Counted from the stretch's first letter, positions 1 to 9,307 are shown. The stretch is 64,000 bases of DNA from Arthrobacter sp. Leaf234 (GCF_001422665.1 NZ_LMLU01000005.1:453306-517305), one strand, 5' to 3'. Notes: a model not told the origin generated them from the letters alone. Translations and numbers: made by a program.

Positions 1-115
1 ATACGACGTCTGCCTCGTAGGGGATGCCGAACTCGGCGAGGGCGGCCGCTGCGGCCTCCATGACCGGCCAGTCCGAGTCCGAGCCCATCACGAGTCCTAC
101 CTGGGCGTTCGTCAC
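1..115 (-). CDS. purE: PurE, N5-carboxyaminoimidazole ribonucleotide mutase (N-terminal fragment)
   Basis: Only the first 38 codons are in the window; the gene runs off the left edge. It starts with GTG at 115, with a purine-rich GAAGGGAA ribosome site just before it. The visible N-terminus contains [13 protein letters not shown], the signature GSDSDxPxM loop of PurE that binds the carboxy-aminoimidazole nucleotide. PurE moves the carboxyl group from N5 to C4 of the imidazole ring in de novo purine synthesis. The stop codon of purK lies 14 bases upstream, so the two consecutive pathway steps are almost certainly in one operon. The identification is secure; the length and the rest of the active site cannot be assessed. 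Confidence 0.93.
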   Translation of the reverse strand, partial: MTNAQVGLVMGSDSDWPVMEAAAAALAEFGIPYEADVV

Positions 116-129
116 TGCGTTCCCTTCGG

Positions 130-1308
130 TCAATCCTGGTGGGTCGAGGGCGGCGCCGTGCCGTCGCGGAGGATCGCGGCGACCGTCGTGGCCCTCTGAC
201 GGACGGAGGCGAGCGGTTCCCCCGGGCTCGCCAGCGCGTTCACGTGGCCGATCTTGCGGCCCGGACGGACGCCCTTGCCATAGAAGTGCACTTTAGCGGA
301 TGGTCCTGAGGAGAGTGCCGAGGCGTAGGCGGCGTAGATGTCCGTGTTCTCCCCGCCCAGGACGTTCTTCATGACGGTGTGCTCCGCCACCGGATCGGTC
401 GATCCGAGGGGGAGGTCGAGGACGGCGCGGAGGTGCTGCTCGAACTGGCCGGTCAGGGAGCCGTCCATGGTCCAGTGGCCCGAGTTGTGCGGACGCATGG
501 CGAGCTCGTTGACCAGGAAACCGGGGTCCGTACCAGGCGTCTCGAACAGCTCGACCGCCATCACCCCGGTGACCCCCAGCTGTTCCGCGAGCTGGAGTGC
601 CGCCCTGGTGACGGCGTCCGCGATGCCCTGGGGGAGGTGCGGCGCCGGGGCGAGCACCTCGTCGCACACGCTGTCCACCTGGATGGACTCGACGACGGGC
701 CAGGTCACGGCCTCGCCGGAGGGTCGGCGGGCCACGAGGACGGACAGTTCACGGCTGAAGGGGACGAACTGCTCGACGAGCAGTTCCCCGCCCGTGAACC
801 ACGGCTCCGCCGCCGTCAGGGCTTCCTCGTCGCGGAGGACCAGCACGCCCTTGCCGTCGTAACCGCCCCGTGGGGTCTTGAGGACCACGGGCCAGCCGGA
901 CTCGGCGGCGAACGCCGCAAGCTCCGCAGTTCCCGTCACCGCACGCCAGCGCGGGTTCGGCAGCCCGAGCTCCTCGACCGCCCGGCGCATCACGAGCTTG
1001 TCCTGCGCGTGCAGGAGCGCGGCAGGCGACGGATGGATCACCACACCCTCCCGGGCGAGCTCCTCGAGGAGCTCGCCCGGGACGTGTTCGTGGTCGAAGG
1101 TCACGACGTCCACCCCGGCGGCGAAGGAGCGGAGGGCATCAGGATCCCGGTAGTCGCCGATCTCCGCGCGCGCCACGGCGGCGACGGCGGAGACGTCCGG
1201 TCCTTCCGCGAGGACACGGAGTTCGAGGCCGAGTTCTGTGGCGGGGCCTGACATCATGCGAGCGAGTTGGCCGCCGCCCACCACGCCGATCACGGGAAAA
1301 GTCACCAT
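130..1308 (-). CDS. purK: PurK, N5-carboxyaminoimidazole ribonucleotide synthase
   Basis: Cytosolic ATP-grasp enzyme that carboxylates aminoimidazole ribonucleotide at N5 using bicarbonate and ATP, feeding PurE. The 392-residue protein has the N-terminal [12 protein letters not shown] nucleotide-fold start (about residues 8-19), a TFDHEHV stretch near 70, the ATP-grasp glycine loop GGYDGKG at about 148-154, and the C-terminal [13 protein letters not shown] motif. I chose the ATG at 1308 because the protein then begins a few residues before the first beta strand, as in other PurK proteins; an in-frame start at 1359 would add 17 arginine-rich residues. The gene is the upstream partner of purE. 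A short hairpin lies in its 5' region (1331-1353). Confidence 0.95.
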   Translation of the reverse strand: MVTFPVIGVVGGGQLARMMSGPATELGLELRVLAEGPDVSAVAAVARAEIGDYRDPDALRSFAAGVDVVTFDHEHVPGELLEELAREGVVIHPSPAALLHAQDKLVMRRAVEELGLPNPRWRAVTGTAELAAFAAESGWPVVLKTPRGGYDGKGVLVLRDEEALTAAEPWFTGGELLVEQFVPFSRELSVLVARRPSGEAVTWPVVESIQVDSVCDEVLAPAPHLPQGIADAVTRAALQLAEQLGVTGVMAVELFETPGTDPGFLVNELAMRPHNSGHWTMDGSLTGQFEQHLRAVLDLPLGSTDPVAEHTVMKNVLGGENTDIYAAYASALSSGPSAKVHFYGKGVRPGRKIGHVNALASPGEPLASVRQRATTVAAILRDGTAPPSTHQD

Positions 1309-1330
1309 CACAGGGTACCCACGCAGCCTT

Positions 1331-1353
1331 CGGACGCCTTCATCGGGCGTCCG
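1331..1353. other. 8-bp inverted repeat upstream of purK
   Basis: CGGACGCC (1331-1338) and GGCGTCCG (1346-1353) are perfect reverse complements around a 7-base loop. It lies 23 bases upstream of the purK start, in the presumed 5' leader of purK. It could be an RNA hairpin or an operator; no known purine riboswitch core is recognisable. Confidence 0.4.
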
Positions 1354-1461
1354 GCGCATGCACTGTCGGAGGGCGGCAGTGCGGGCGGGGGCGGGGCGGC
1401 TCCCGGTGAGCTCCCAGCCGGTGTCCGGCCGATTCCTGACGCGGCGATGTCATGATGCCCG

Positions 1462-1467
1462 TAAAAT
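1462..1467 (+). promoter_or_regulatory. Putative -10 box for the GtrA gene
   Basis: TAAAAT lies 136 bases before the GTG start at 1604, in the 295-bp gap between divergent purK and the GtrA gene. The same TAnAAT form precedes the L,D-transpeptidase and Trm112 genes in this window. No convincing -35 box is seen. Confidence 0.4.
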
Positions 1468-1603
1468 GGTCCGAAACACGCCATGCAAGGGTCAGCCGGG
1501 CGGTCAGCCCAGCCGACCCCCATGTCGATCGATCCAGGGGAGCGCAGGAGCAGCACGCTTCCCGCGGTGCACGGTGTCCGTCCCCAGACCGCGGAGGTAA
1601 GCA

Positions 1604-2170
1604 GTGGCAGGAATCATGGACAGGATCAGGGGCCTCGCGTCCCTCTTCTGGCGCGAGGTGGCGAAGTTCGGCGCCGTCGGAGGTGTGGCCTTCGTCATCG
1701 ACAACGGCCTGTACTGGTATCTGATCCACGGGCCGATGAGCGGCAGCGAGGTCAAGGCACGCTTCGTCTCGGCCGGCGTCGCGACGATCTTCGCGTGGGT
1801 GGCCAACCGGTACTGGACCTTCCGTCGGCGGCGTCAGCCGAATGCGGCGCGCGAGCTCGTCATGTTCGTCTTCATCAATGTCATCGGTATGGGCATCGCC
1901 GCGGGCTGCGTGGCGATCGCGAAGTACGGCTTCTCGGTGTCGGACACCAGGACCATCTTCGTCGTCGGCATCGCCGGCACGGTCCTCGCAACGCTCGTGC
2001 GCTTCGTCGCCTACCGCTTCTGGGTCTTCAACGTCGAACTCGACGAGGAACCCGAGTTCAGCCACGACCAGGAGATCCTGCACCCGCACGCCGCACCTGC
2101 CCCATCCACCCCGGAGGCGACCCGGCAGGGCGATCACCGCCCGGTCAGGAAGGCCCCAGCCGGTCAGTGA
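1604..2170 (+). CDS. GtrA family membrane protein
   Basis: Small integral membrane protein of 188 residues. GtrA/DPMS3-type proteins help move or anchor polyprenyl-linked sugars used in glycosylating surface polymers. The sequence has four hydrophobic helices (about residues 20-40, 50-70, 85-105 and 110-130) and the family-typical F-G-A-V-G-G-V start of helix 1 with ANRYWTFRRR between helices 2 and 3. The C-terminal 40 residues are charged and proline-rich and probably cytoplasmic. The GTG at 1604 follows a good GGAGG site at 1592-1596. The gene's 3' end overlaps the convergent TIGR03089 gene by 26 bp. The sugar donor it serves is unknown; the mannosyl and rhamnosyl transferases elsewhere in the window are possible clients. 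Confidence 0.88.
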   Translation: MAGIMDRIRGLASLFWREVAKFGAVGGVAFVIDNGLYWYLIHGPMSGSEVKARFVSAGVATIFAWVANRYWTFRRRRQPNAARELVMFVFINVIGMGIAAGCVAIAKYGFSVSDTRTIFVVGIAGTVLATLVRFVAYRFWVFNVELDEEPEFSHDQEILHPHAAPAPSTPEATRQGDHRPVRKAPAGQ

Positions 2171-2918
2171 CCCGCTCGCCGGCGAGCATGCGGTCGGTGA
2201 CGGGGACGCCTTCCTCCACCAGCACGAGAGTCCCTTCCTCCTGCCACACCGCGAGGGCGACGGCGAGGGACCGCAGCGGATCGGTGCCGGCTTCGAGGAG
2301 CACCGTGGCCGGGCCCGCCGACCGGTCCGCGGTAGGGATGCCGGCCGGCGCCAGCAGTTCCGGAGCCGTGATCGCCCTCCCCGCGTGGACGACCAGGACG
2401 GGATCGACGGCGTCGTCATCCTGCGAGGACATCGGATCCCCGAAGAAGACGTCCCCGTGGGAGCGGACCTCCGCGGCGTAGTCGACCGCTCCGCGGGGGA
2501 GCGGCCCGTCCCAGCGCAGGGCGAGTGATCCCAGCGCGACGCAGGCCAGCAGCCTCGGCGGATCGAGCGGCGAGCGTTCACGCGAGGTCATGACGATGTC
2601 CGCATCGTCCGGGCCACTGCCTGTCGCCGGACCGCCGTCGCGCGCCTCCTCGGCACCGAGGACGACGACCGCCCCGACCTGCCAGCACGCAAAGGCCAGC
2701 GCCAGCGTCTTCCAGTGGGGCGGGAGGTCGAGCGCAATCCTGGTGGACGCGGTGGCATCGAGCTCGTCCACCAGCAGGTTGGCGCTCTTGGCCACCCAGT
2801 TGTCGAAGACACGGCCGGACAGCTCGATCCGGCCGTCGGTACCGTGCCAGACGAGCCGGGGTGACGAGGTGCTGATGGACCGCATCCTGGTCAGGACGTC
2901 GGCGGGTGTGCGTGGCAT
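2145..2918 (-). CDS. TIGR03089 family protein (AMP-binding-like, function unknown)
   Basis: 257-residue protein matching the actinobacterial TIGR03089 family, which resembles a shortened N-terminal part of AMP-dependent synthetases but lacks the C-terminal catalytic half. Visible family traits are an N-terminal DVLTRM segment, FDNWVAKSANLLVDEL, LPPHWKTLALAFACWQVGA (a stretch typical of acyl-AMP ligase N-domains), and a C-terminal LAVALAVWQEEGTLVLVE repeat-like helix. No phosphate-binding TSGTTG loop is present, so adenylating activity is unlikely. The ATG at 2918 is preceded by AGAGG; an in-frame start at 3221 would add about 100 residues of non-coding character and run across the whiB promoter. 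Its 3' end overlaps the GtrA gene. In related genomes the family sits close to whiB, as here. Confidence 0.8.
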   Translation of the reverse strand: MPRTPADVLTRMRSISTSSPRLVWHGTDGRIELSGRVFDNWVAKSANLLVDELDATASTRIALDLPPHWKTLALAFACWQVGAVVVLGAEEARDGGPATGSGPDDADIVMTSRERSPLDPPRLLACVALGSLALRWDGPLPRGAVDYAAEVRSHGDVFFGDPMSSQDDDAVDPVLVVHAGRAITAPELLAPAGIPTADRSAGPATVLLEAGTDPLRSLAVALAVWQEEGTLVLVEEGVPVTDRMLAGERVTDRLGPS

Positions 2919-3070
2919 GAGAGCCTCTTTCGGAAGGGTCGGTCGACGGCGGCGGGCCGGCGCAGGGAGGGGCCGGACCGTTCGTCCGACGCGCCCGCCA
3001 GAACAGGTAGTCGGGTCGGCGTGGCGCCCGTGATTCTCCGGATCCGACTCTATAAGATCACCCCCGTCGC

Positions 3071-3100
3071 TTGACGTGCATCGACTTACACCCGTGTAAT
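3071..3100 (+). promoter_or_regulatory. whiB promoter with palindromic operator
   Basis: TTGACG (3071-3076) and TGTAAT (3095-3100) with an 18-bp spacer form a good housekeeping-type promoter 84 bp before the chosen whiB start. A perfect palindrome TTACAC-CC-GTGTAA (3086-3099) covers the spacer end and the -10 box, the position expected of a repressor site. The protein that binds it is not known from the sequence; WhiB autoregulation is one option. Confidence 0.6.
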
Positions 3101-3183
3101 TAGACATCGGATTTGTTCCAGCAGCGGGGCGCGAGGGTCGACCCATGCTTGATGTTGGAACGGCAACACCGGGAAGGCTGACC

Positions 3184-3777
3184 ATGGGGCAGGCAGAACG
3201 CACACAGGAACGACCAGACATCGCAGCGCAGGCTTCTGCCCGCTACGGCTCCAGGGGTGTTCCTGCCGACTGGTTCCTCGATCCCGCAGATCCGCTCGCC
3301 GGCGATCGCTACCGGGCGGGCTCGCTGTCCACGCTGGAGGACCAGGCCACCGCCTTCCTCGCCGCCCACGAGGCGCTCGCCGACCTCCCGGACATCGAGG
3401 AGGGTCCCAGCAGCCTGCTCGTCCTGCCGACCCCGGGTCCCGCCACCTCTCCTGTCCTTCCGGGCGTCCGCGAGGACGCCACGCCGTCGGCCGCACCGGC
3501 AGCCCGCCCCACCTGGATCGGGCTTCCCCTCGCGCCGGGCAACGTCGACGACGACGGCGAGCTGTCGTGGCAGGCAGACTCACTGTGCGCGCAGACCGAT
3601 CCCGAGGCGTTCTTCCCCGAGAAGGGCGGCTCCACGCGTGACGCCAAGAAGGTCTGCGGGTCCTGCATGGTGAAGTCCGAGTGCCTGGAGTATGCCCTGG
3701 AGAACGACGAGCGCTTCGGCATCTGGGGCGGTCTCTCGGAGCGCGAGCGCCGCAGGTTGCGGAAGCGAGCGGTCTGA
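3184..3777 (+). CDS. whiB: WhiB-family iron-sulfur transcriptional regulator
   Basis: WhiB-like [4Fe-4S] regulator of actinobacterial division or differentiation. The C-terminal 75 residues carry the four cluster cysteines (SLCAQTDPEAFFP, then VCGSCMVKSECLEYAL), followed by the GIWGG turn and a basic tail ending in RRRLRKR that contacts DNA or sigma factor. A long, acidic, alanine/proline-rich extension of about 120 residues precedes this domain; typical WhiB proteins are only 80-130 residues in total. The ATG at 3184 has GGAAGG 6 bases upstream; an ATG at 3145 is possible but its extra codons do not show the usual GC bias at third positions. Position beside a giant glycosyltransferase and DUF5719 matches the whiB2/whmD locus of actinobacteria. 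The stop overlaps the presumed start of the next gene. Confidence 0.88.
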   Translation: MGQAERTQERPDIAAQASARYGSRGVPADWFLDPADPLAGDRYRAGSLSTLEDQATAFLAAHEALADLPDIEEGPSSLLVLPTPGPATSPVLPGVREDATPSAAPAARPTWIGLPLAPGNVDDDGELSWQADSLCAQTDPEAFFPEKGGSTRDAKKVCGSCMVKSECLEYALENDERFGIWGGLSERERRRLRKRAV

Positions 3778-6700
3778 TCCGGCACAACCTCCGCGTCACC
3801 GCCGTTGTCGTAGCCCACAACGGTGCCGAGTACCTTCCGGAGACCCTGGAGGCACTTGAACGCCAAAGCCGCCCGGCCGACTTCTGCGTCGGCGTCGACG
3901 CCGGATCAACGGACCGCTCCGCCTCGATCCTGCAGCTCGACCTGCCGGTCGGGAGCCCCGTGGTCGGCGCCCCGGCGCGAGCGGGCTTCGGCACGGCCGT
4001 CCGCTCGGCGGTCGCCGAGATCCCCTCCCGCCCGTCCGGTGTGGAAGCCGATGACGACTGGCTCTGGCTGCTGCACGACGACGCGGCCCCGGAACCGGAT
4101 GCCCTCGCCGAGATGCTGCTCGCCGTCGAGCGCGCGCCGTCCGTGACGGTGGCGGGGGCGAAGCAGGTCGCCTGGGACGATCGACGCGAGCTGGTCGACG
4201 TCGGACTGTCCATCAGCAGATGGGCGGAGCGCCTGACCCTGATCGACGTGGACGAGCATGACCAGGGCCAGTACGACGCCCGCAGCGATGTCTTCGCGGT
4301 GAACTCCGCCGGCATGCTGGTCCGCCGCGACGTCTGGGACGAGCTCGGCGGCTTCGATCCCGCACTCCACGGCGTGGGCGACGACGTCGACCTCTGCTGG
4401 CGGAACCGCCTCGCCGGTCACCGCGTCGTCGTGGTGCCCTCCGCCACAGTCCGCCACGGGGTCGCGAGGCCCCATCCCGTCTCGACGCCGCACGCCGCAC
4501 GCTCGGCCGAGGTGTACCTCAGGCTCAAGCACGCACCGTTCTGGGCCGTTCCCTTCCTCGCCGCCGGCGCCGTACTCGGCGGCGTGGGACGATTCCTGCT
4601 CGGCCTTCTGGCCAAGGACCCGGCGCATGGAGCAGGGCAGCTGCTGGGCAGCCTCGCCGGCGTCTCGCGGCCCGTCCTCCTGTTCCGTTCGAGGCGCTCC
4701 GTGGCCCGCACGCGGCGTCGGCCCCGTTCCATCGTCAGGCCCCTGATCACTGCGCGTCGCGACGTCTGGTCCCATCGGAGATCGGTTCTGGACGCCTTCA
4801 CGTCGCGCGGTGCCGCCGGCGGTCAGCAGGCGCCCCAGCACCTGGAAGAGTACGTCCCGTCGGGCGACAGCAATGACGACTTCGCCGCCCTCGCGGCCCC
4901 TGCGAGGCCCTGGGTGGGCCTGGGAGCGGTGGCCGCCGTGGTGCTGCTGCTCGTCACGGCGTTCGTGGGCCTGCACAGCCTGATCGGTGCCCCGGCGCTG
5001 GCCGGCGGCGCCCTGCTCCCCGTCGCGGCGACACCGGGTGCCGTCTGGGACAGTGCGACGTCGTGGTGGACGGTCCTCGGCACCGGCATGGCTGCCCACG
5101 CGTCCCCGTTCGCGTTCGTGCTGTGGCTGCTGTGCCTGCTCGCGCTCGGTTCGGCCAACACTGCCGTGGTGGTCCTGGTCGTGTGCGCCTTGCCGCTCGC
5201 GGGCCTCTCCGCCTGGTTCGCCGCCGGCGGGCTCACGAGGTCACGAGGGCTCCGGCTGTGGGCGGCGCTGCTCTGGGGCGCCGCGCCGACCCTGCAGGTG
5301 GCGCTCGGCAGTGGCCGCCTCGGTGCGCTCATCGCGCACATCCTGCTGCCCCTGGCGCTCCTCGGGGCGGTCCGGGCCGTCGGCGCCGCGCTGGGGTCGC
5401 GTCCTGTTCCGGAGGGTGTCTCCGCGCCCGGGACCGGCGGGGTCCGCAGCTGGACCGCCGGGGCGGCGACCGGTCTGCTCCTGGCGCTCGCGACGGCGTC
5501 CGCCCCTTCACTGATTCCTTTCGTGGCCGTCGGACTGGCCTGTGCGCTGCTGATCGGACGGCGACGGACCCGCACGCTCTGGTGGGCGCTGCTCCCGATG
5601 GTCGCGCTGCATCTGCCCTACGTGCTGTCGGCGATCGGTGATCCCCGGGGGCTGCTCGGAGATCCCGGCGTCCCCACGCCCTTCGAGGCGGCAGCGCCCT
5701 GGCAGCAGCTCCTCGGGTTCCCCGTGGACTTCGACCCGATGCTGCCGCTCGCCGGAGCGGATCTCCTCGGGCAGGGTCCCTGGGCCCTCGTCGCGGCTGT
5801 CCTGATCGGTGCACCGGTGGTGCTCCTGGCCGCGGCCGCCCTCTTCCTCCCGGGGGGACGCGGCACGGCGGTCCGGTGGTTCTGGGTCCTCGCGGTGCTG
5901 GCCTTCGCGCTCGCGGTGGCCTCGTCCGCCCTGCCCGTGGCCGCCGGTGCGACCAGCCTGATCGGGATCTTCCCCGGACCGCTGACCTCCGTCCTGGTCC
6001 TGTGCCTGCTCGCTGCGGCCCTGTCGGGCCTGCCCGGGCGGCCGGACGACGTCGTTCCTCCGCGCCAGGAGTCTGCACGACGCCGCCGCCTCGCTGCTGT
6101 CGCGGGAGGGCTCGCCCTCGCTGTCGGGCCCGCACTCAGCCTCGGGCTGTGGCTCGCCCCGGAGCTCGCGGGTCCACCCGCCGGCGTCGTCGAACCCGTC
6201 GTCATCCCGGGCAGTCCCACCGAGGCGGCGCCGCTGCCCGGGCCGGGCACCACCGCCTTCGGCACCGCGCTCGGCCTCGAATCCGCAGCCGAACGTCCGC
6301 TGCCCGCCACTGCCGCGGACCGCGGGACCGGGGCCGACCGGACGCGCACGCTGGTCATCACGGTCGACGACGACGACACGGTGGGCGCCTCGCTGATGCG
6401 TGGTGCCGGGACGACCCTGGACGCGCTCAACCCGCTGTACGCCGCGAGGGACCTGCAGGGTGGCGGCCCCGTCACCGTGCGCGAGGACAGCGCGTCGGCA
6501 CGGATCCTCCGCACGAGCGTCGCCATGATCGTCGGCGCCACCGGCGCGGATCCCCGGAACGACCTGCGGGACCTGGGAGTCGGCTTCGTGGTCCTCCAGC
6601 AGTCCGACACCGCAGGAGATTTCCTGAGTGCCCGGATCGACTCCGTGCCCGGCCTCACGGCCGTGGGGGACACGGATTCCGGCCGGCTGTGGCGTGTCAC

Positions 6701-7262
6701 GCCCGCCACGCTCGAGGACGGGACCGAGGATGCCGGCGGCAGCACGGCCCGTGTCCGGGTGCTCGACGCCGACGGACTCACCCTTGCCGCGGTACCCTCC
6801 GGCCCGCTCCAGGCAGAAGGCGTCATCGATCCCGGGCCCGCGGGCAGGACGCTCGCCATCGCGGAGGAGGCCGATCCGGGGTGGCAGGCGACGCTCGACG
6901 GTCGACCGTTGGAGCGCTCGTCCGATGGCTGGCGCCAGTCCTTCGCGCTGCCGGCCGAGGGCGGGGACCTCCGGGTGACCTACGCGAGCCCGTACCAGCC
7001 GTGGTCCGAAGCCGTCCAGGCCGTCGTGATCGGCCTGACGCTGCTCCTTGCGATCCCGCTCCCGACGAGGCAACCGGTGACGAAGACCCGGAGCGCGCGC
7101 GGCGCCCGGAGGAATTCCGCCCGCCCACCGGTGGACGGACGCCCCGGATCCCGACCCGCGGACCGTGACGCCCGGACATCCGACGGCCAACCCGACGGCG
7201 ACGGTGCGGGACGCGATGACGACAGGGTCCAGCCGGTGGCCAGTGGAAGTGGGTCCGTGTGA
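3774..7262 (+). CDS. Giant membrane glycosyltransferase (GT2 plus polytopic membrane domain)
   Basis: Roughly 1,160-residue membrane protein. The first 290 residues form a family 2 glycosyltransferase: VVVAHNGAEYL nucleotide-sugar strand, DAGSTDRS loop, LLHDDAAPE as the DxD-type metal motif, and a DVDLCWRNRLAG acceptor motif. The remainder has a dozen or more hydrophobic helices (about residues 370-800) and then a C-terminal non-membrane region of roughly 300 residues before a last helix. It likely builds a cell-envelope glycan; the donor is unknown. The start is unusual: no ATG, GTG or TTG is in frame near the conserved N-terminus except GTG at 3681, deep inside whiB. CTG at 3774 overlaps the whiB stop (CTGA) and has GGAAG 8 bases upstream, so I favour it. 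The gene's own stop overlaps the start of DUF5719. Confidence 0.85.
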   Translation: MIRHNLRVTAVVVAHNGAEYLPETLEALERQSRPADFCVGVDAGSTDRSASILQLDLPVGSPVVGAPARAGFGTAVRSAVAEIPSRPSGVEADDDWLWLLHDDAAPEPDALAEMLLAVERAPSVTVAGAKQVAWDDRRELVDVGLSISRWAERLTLIDVDEHDQGQYDARSDVFAVNSAGMLVRRDVWDELGGFDPALHGVGDDVDLCWRNRLAGHRVVVVPSATVRHGVARPHPVSTPHAARSAEVYLRLKHAPFWAVPFLAAGAVLGGVGRFLLGLLAKDPAHGAGQLLGSLAGVSRPVLLFRSRRSVARTRRRPRSIVRPLITARRDVWSHRRSVLDAFTSRGAAGGQQAPQHLEEYVPSGDSNDDFAALAAPARPWVGLGAVAAVVLLLVTAFVGLHSLIGAPALAGGALLPVAATPGAVWDSATSWWTVLGTGMAAHASPFAFVLWLLCLLALGSANTAVVVLVVCALPLAGLSAWFAAGGLTRSRGLRLWAALLWGAAPTLQVALGSGRLGALIAHILLPLALLGAVRAVGAALGSRPVPEGVSAPGTGGVRSWTAGAATGLLLALATASAPSLIPFVAVGLACALLIGRRRTRTLWWALLPMVALHLPYVLSAIGDPRGLLGDPGVPTPFEAAAPWQQLLGFPVDFDPMLPLAGADLLGQGPWALVAAVLIGAPVVLLAAAALFLPGGRGTAVRWFWVLAVLAFALAVASSALPVAAGATSLIGIFPGPLTSVLVLCLLAAALSGLPGRPDDVVPPRQESARRRRLAAVAGGLALAVGPALSLGLWLAPELAGPPAGVVEPVVIPGSPTEAAPLPGPGTTAFGTALGLESAAERPLPATAADRGTGADRTRTLVITVDDDDTVGASLMRGAGTTLDALNPLYAARDLQGGGPVTVREDSASARILRTSVAMIVGATGADPRNDLRDLGVGFVVLQQSDTAGDFLSARIDSVPGLTAVGDTDSGRLWRVTPATLEDGTEDAGGSTARVRVLDADGLTLAAVPSGPLQAEGVIDPGPAGRTLAIAEEADPGWQATLDGRPLERSSDGWRQSFALPAEGGDLRVTYASPYQPWSEAVQAVVIGLTLLLAIPLPTRQPVTKTRSARGARRNSARPPVDGRPGSRPADRDARTSDGQPDGDGAGRDDDRVQPVASGSGSV

Positions 7263-9307
7263 TGTGGGGACGCAAGAGGCAGGCCGCGCCGACAGGCGAC
7301 GCTCGCTCGGGAAGTGATGCGCAGGCTCCTGGCGGAAGGACCGAGGATTCAGCAGCGGACCGCCCGCCAGCGGGCACCGGGGCGACGGCCGCGTCGACGA
7401 TCCCGTCGTCTGGTGCGGCGGTAAACGGCACCGCCACTGATCCTGCAGCCACCTCCCCTGACCGTGTCGCGTCCGCCGTCGAACCCGCCGTCGAACCCGT
7501 CGCCGAGCCCGTCGCCGGGCCCGTGGGGCGCGTTGATGACGCCGTCGAGCCCGTCGCCGACCGTGACCCTGACGCCCCCGATGCTCCGGAGCTCCCCGTC
7601 GTCGAGCCCCGGACCGTTGGAACCCCCTCCCCACCGGTCGACTCCGCGGTGGCCGCGCGCGCCGTCGCCCGGGACAGGGCGGCAGGAACCGGCACCGCCG
7701 CCGGTCGCCGGGCCCGACTCGGGGTCGCTGCAGGTGCCGCGACCGGCGTCGTCCTGCTGGCCGCGACGGCTGGCATCGCGTCCGGCGCCGTGGGAGACGT
7801 GCTCCCGCGTCCCTCGGCGCAGACCCTGGCCGTCCCGGCCGCTGCGGTGCCCGCGGGCGACTACTCGGCCGTCTGCCCGGCGCCGCCCCGTCTCCTCGAG
7901 GCGACGGTGGACGGCGGCGATCCGCAGTTCAGTCCGGCGTCCTCGACCGCGAAGACCACGGCGTCGGGCCTGGTGCTCAGCGACCTGAGTGCCACCGTGA
8001 CCGGAAGCGGACTGGTGCCGGTGGGCGGTGAGGAGCCGCTCGCGCTCATCCAGCCGTTCGCGTCGGAGTCCTCGCAGGTGGGCGACGCGCCCGCCAGCAG
8101 CGGTGAGGACGGACTCACGACCCGGATCGCTGGGACGGTGGGCGCGGTGGCGGTCGACGCACCGTCGGTCCTCCGGGCCCAGCCCCAGGGTGGGCTCACG
8201 CCCGTCGCGGCGGCGACCACCACCTACTCGGCGAAGGACGGCGACCTGCGCGGCCTCGCAGCCACCGCGTGCCAGGTGCCGTCGAACGATTTCTGGCTCA
8301 TGGGGGCGTCGACGACGGTGGGGGAGACCTCCGTGCTCACCCTCACCAACCCGACGGTCACCCCCGCGACGGTGACTCTCGAGCTGTTCGGACGGGAGGG
8401 CCCCATCGATGCGGCCGGCCTGCGCGGCCAGCTCGTCGCCCCCGGCGAGACACGGCAGGTCGTGCTCGCGGGACTCGCCGGCAACCAGGACCATGTTGCA
8501 CTGCGCGTCCGCAGCGACGGCGGACGCATCGCCGGCATCATCCAGCAGAGCGTGCTCCGCGGACTCACGCCCGGCGGTATCGAACTGCTGTCACCGACCG
8601 CCACCGCCGGGGTCACGCAGGTGGTACCCGGCGTCGTCGTCCAGGATCCGGACACGGCCCGGCGCATCCGCGAGCAGGAGGGCTACGCGACCGCCGCCCC
8701 TGAGCTCCAGGTGCTCGTCCCGGGGTCGAGCGACGCGGTGCTCGACATCAAGGTGTACGGCCCGGACGGGGAGGTGCCCCTGCCCGACGGCGGTGTCGCG
8801 ACCGCCGCTGCCGGCTCCGTGACCACGGTTCCGCTCGCCGCGTTGCCGGAGGGCAACTACACGATCGCGGTGACCGCGGACGTCTCCATCGTCGCCGGTG
8901 CGAGGGTCACGCGCGGCATCGACGACGGCGACGCGGTCGACTTCGCGGGAGCGCGCTCGGCCGTACGGCTCGGTAGCGACCATGCCGTGGCCCTGGCCGA
9001 AGGGGTCGACACCGCTCTGGTGCTGGGGGCACCGACGGGCAGGGGAGAGGTGACGCTGACGCCCGTCTCGGCCGACGGCGCGCTCGGTCAGCCGATCGTC
9101 ATCGGCATCGCCGGGGGTACCTCGATCACGGTGCCCTCGTCCGCGCTCGGCGCGACGGCGGCGGGAGTGGTGATCAACGCGACGGGCGATCCGGTGTACG
9201 GCGCGCAGGTCATGACGACGCGGGGCGCCGTTGCAGGGCTCTCGGTCGCGAGCGTCGCACCCAGTGCCGGCGGACCGCTGAGCATTCCCGTGGAGCTGGG
9301 CTACTGA
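7259..9307 (+). CDS. DUF5719 family membrane-anchored envelope protein
   Basis: 682-residue protein. The first 150 residues are low-complexity, rich in Pro, Ala, Val and Asp, with E-P-V-A repeats; one hydrophobic helix at about residues 160-182 (VAAGAATGVVLLAATAGIASG) then leads to a large extracellular beta-rich domain with many Thr, Val and Gly residues. This matches DUF5719 proteins, which are encoded next to the whiB/glycosyltransferase pair in actinobacteria. The role is unknown; context suggests work with the giant glycosyltransferase at the cell surface. The GTG at 7259 overlaps the glycosyltransferase stop (GTGA); ATG at 7262 is the next codon and equally possible, giving TGATG coupling. 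Either way translation is coupled. Confidence 0.8.
   Translation: MMWGRKRQAAPTGDARSGSDAQAPGGRTEDSAADRPPAGTGATAASTIPSSGAAVNGTATDPAATSPDRVASAVEPAVEPVAEPVAGPVGRVDDAVEPVADRDPDAPDAPELPVVEPRTVGTPSPPVDSAVAARAVARDRAAGTGTAAGRRARLGVAAGAATGVVLLAATAGIASGAVGDVLPRPSAQTLAVPAAAVPAGDYSAVCPAPPRLLEATVDGGDPQFSPASSTAKTTASGLVLSDLSATVTGSGLVPVGGEEPLALIQPFASESSQVGDAPASSGEDGLTTRIAGTVGAVAVDAPSVLRAQPQGGLTPVAAATTTYSAKDGDLRGLAATACQVPSNDFWLMGASTTVGETSVLTLTNPTVTPATVTLELFGREGPIDAAGLRGQLVAPGETRQVVLAGLAGNQDHVALRVRSDGGRIAGIIQQSVLRGLTPGGIELLSPTATAGVTQVVPGVVVQDPDTARRIREQEGYATAAPELQVLVPGSSDAVLDIKVYGPDGEVPLPDGGVATAAAGSVTTVPLAALPEGNYTIAVTADVSIVAGARVTRGIDDGDAVDFAGARSAVRLGSDHAVALAEGVDTALVLGAPTGRGEVTLTPVSADGALGQPIVIGIAGGTSITVPSSALGATAAGVVINATGDPVYGAQVMTTRGAVAGLSVASVAPSAGGPLSIPVELGY

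Noticed and set aside
5508..7634. Long minus-strand frame (708 codons) opposite the glycosyltransferase and DUF5719 genes
   Set aside because: It is Arg/Gly/Pro-rich shadow sequence caused by high GC; the plus-strand proteins have clear domains.
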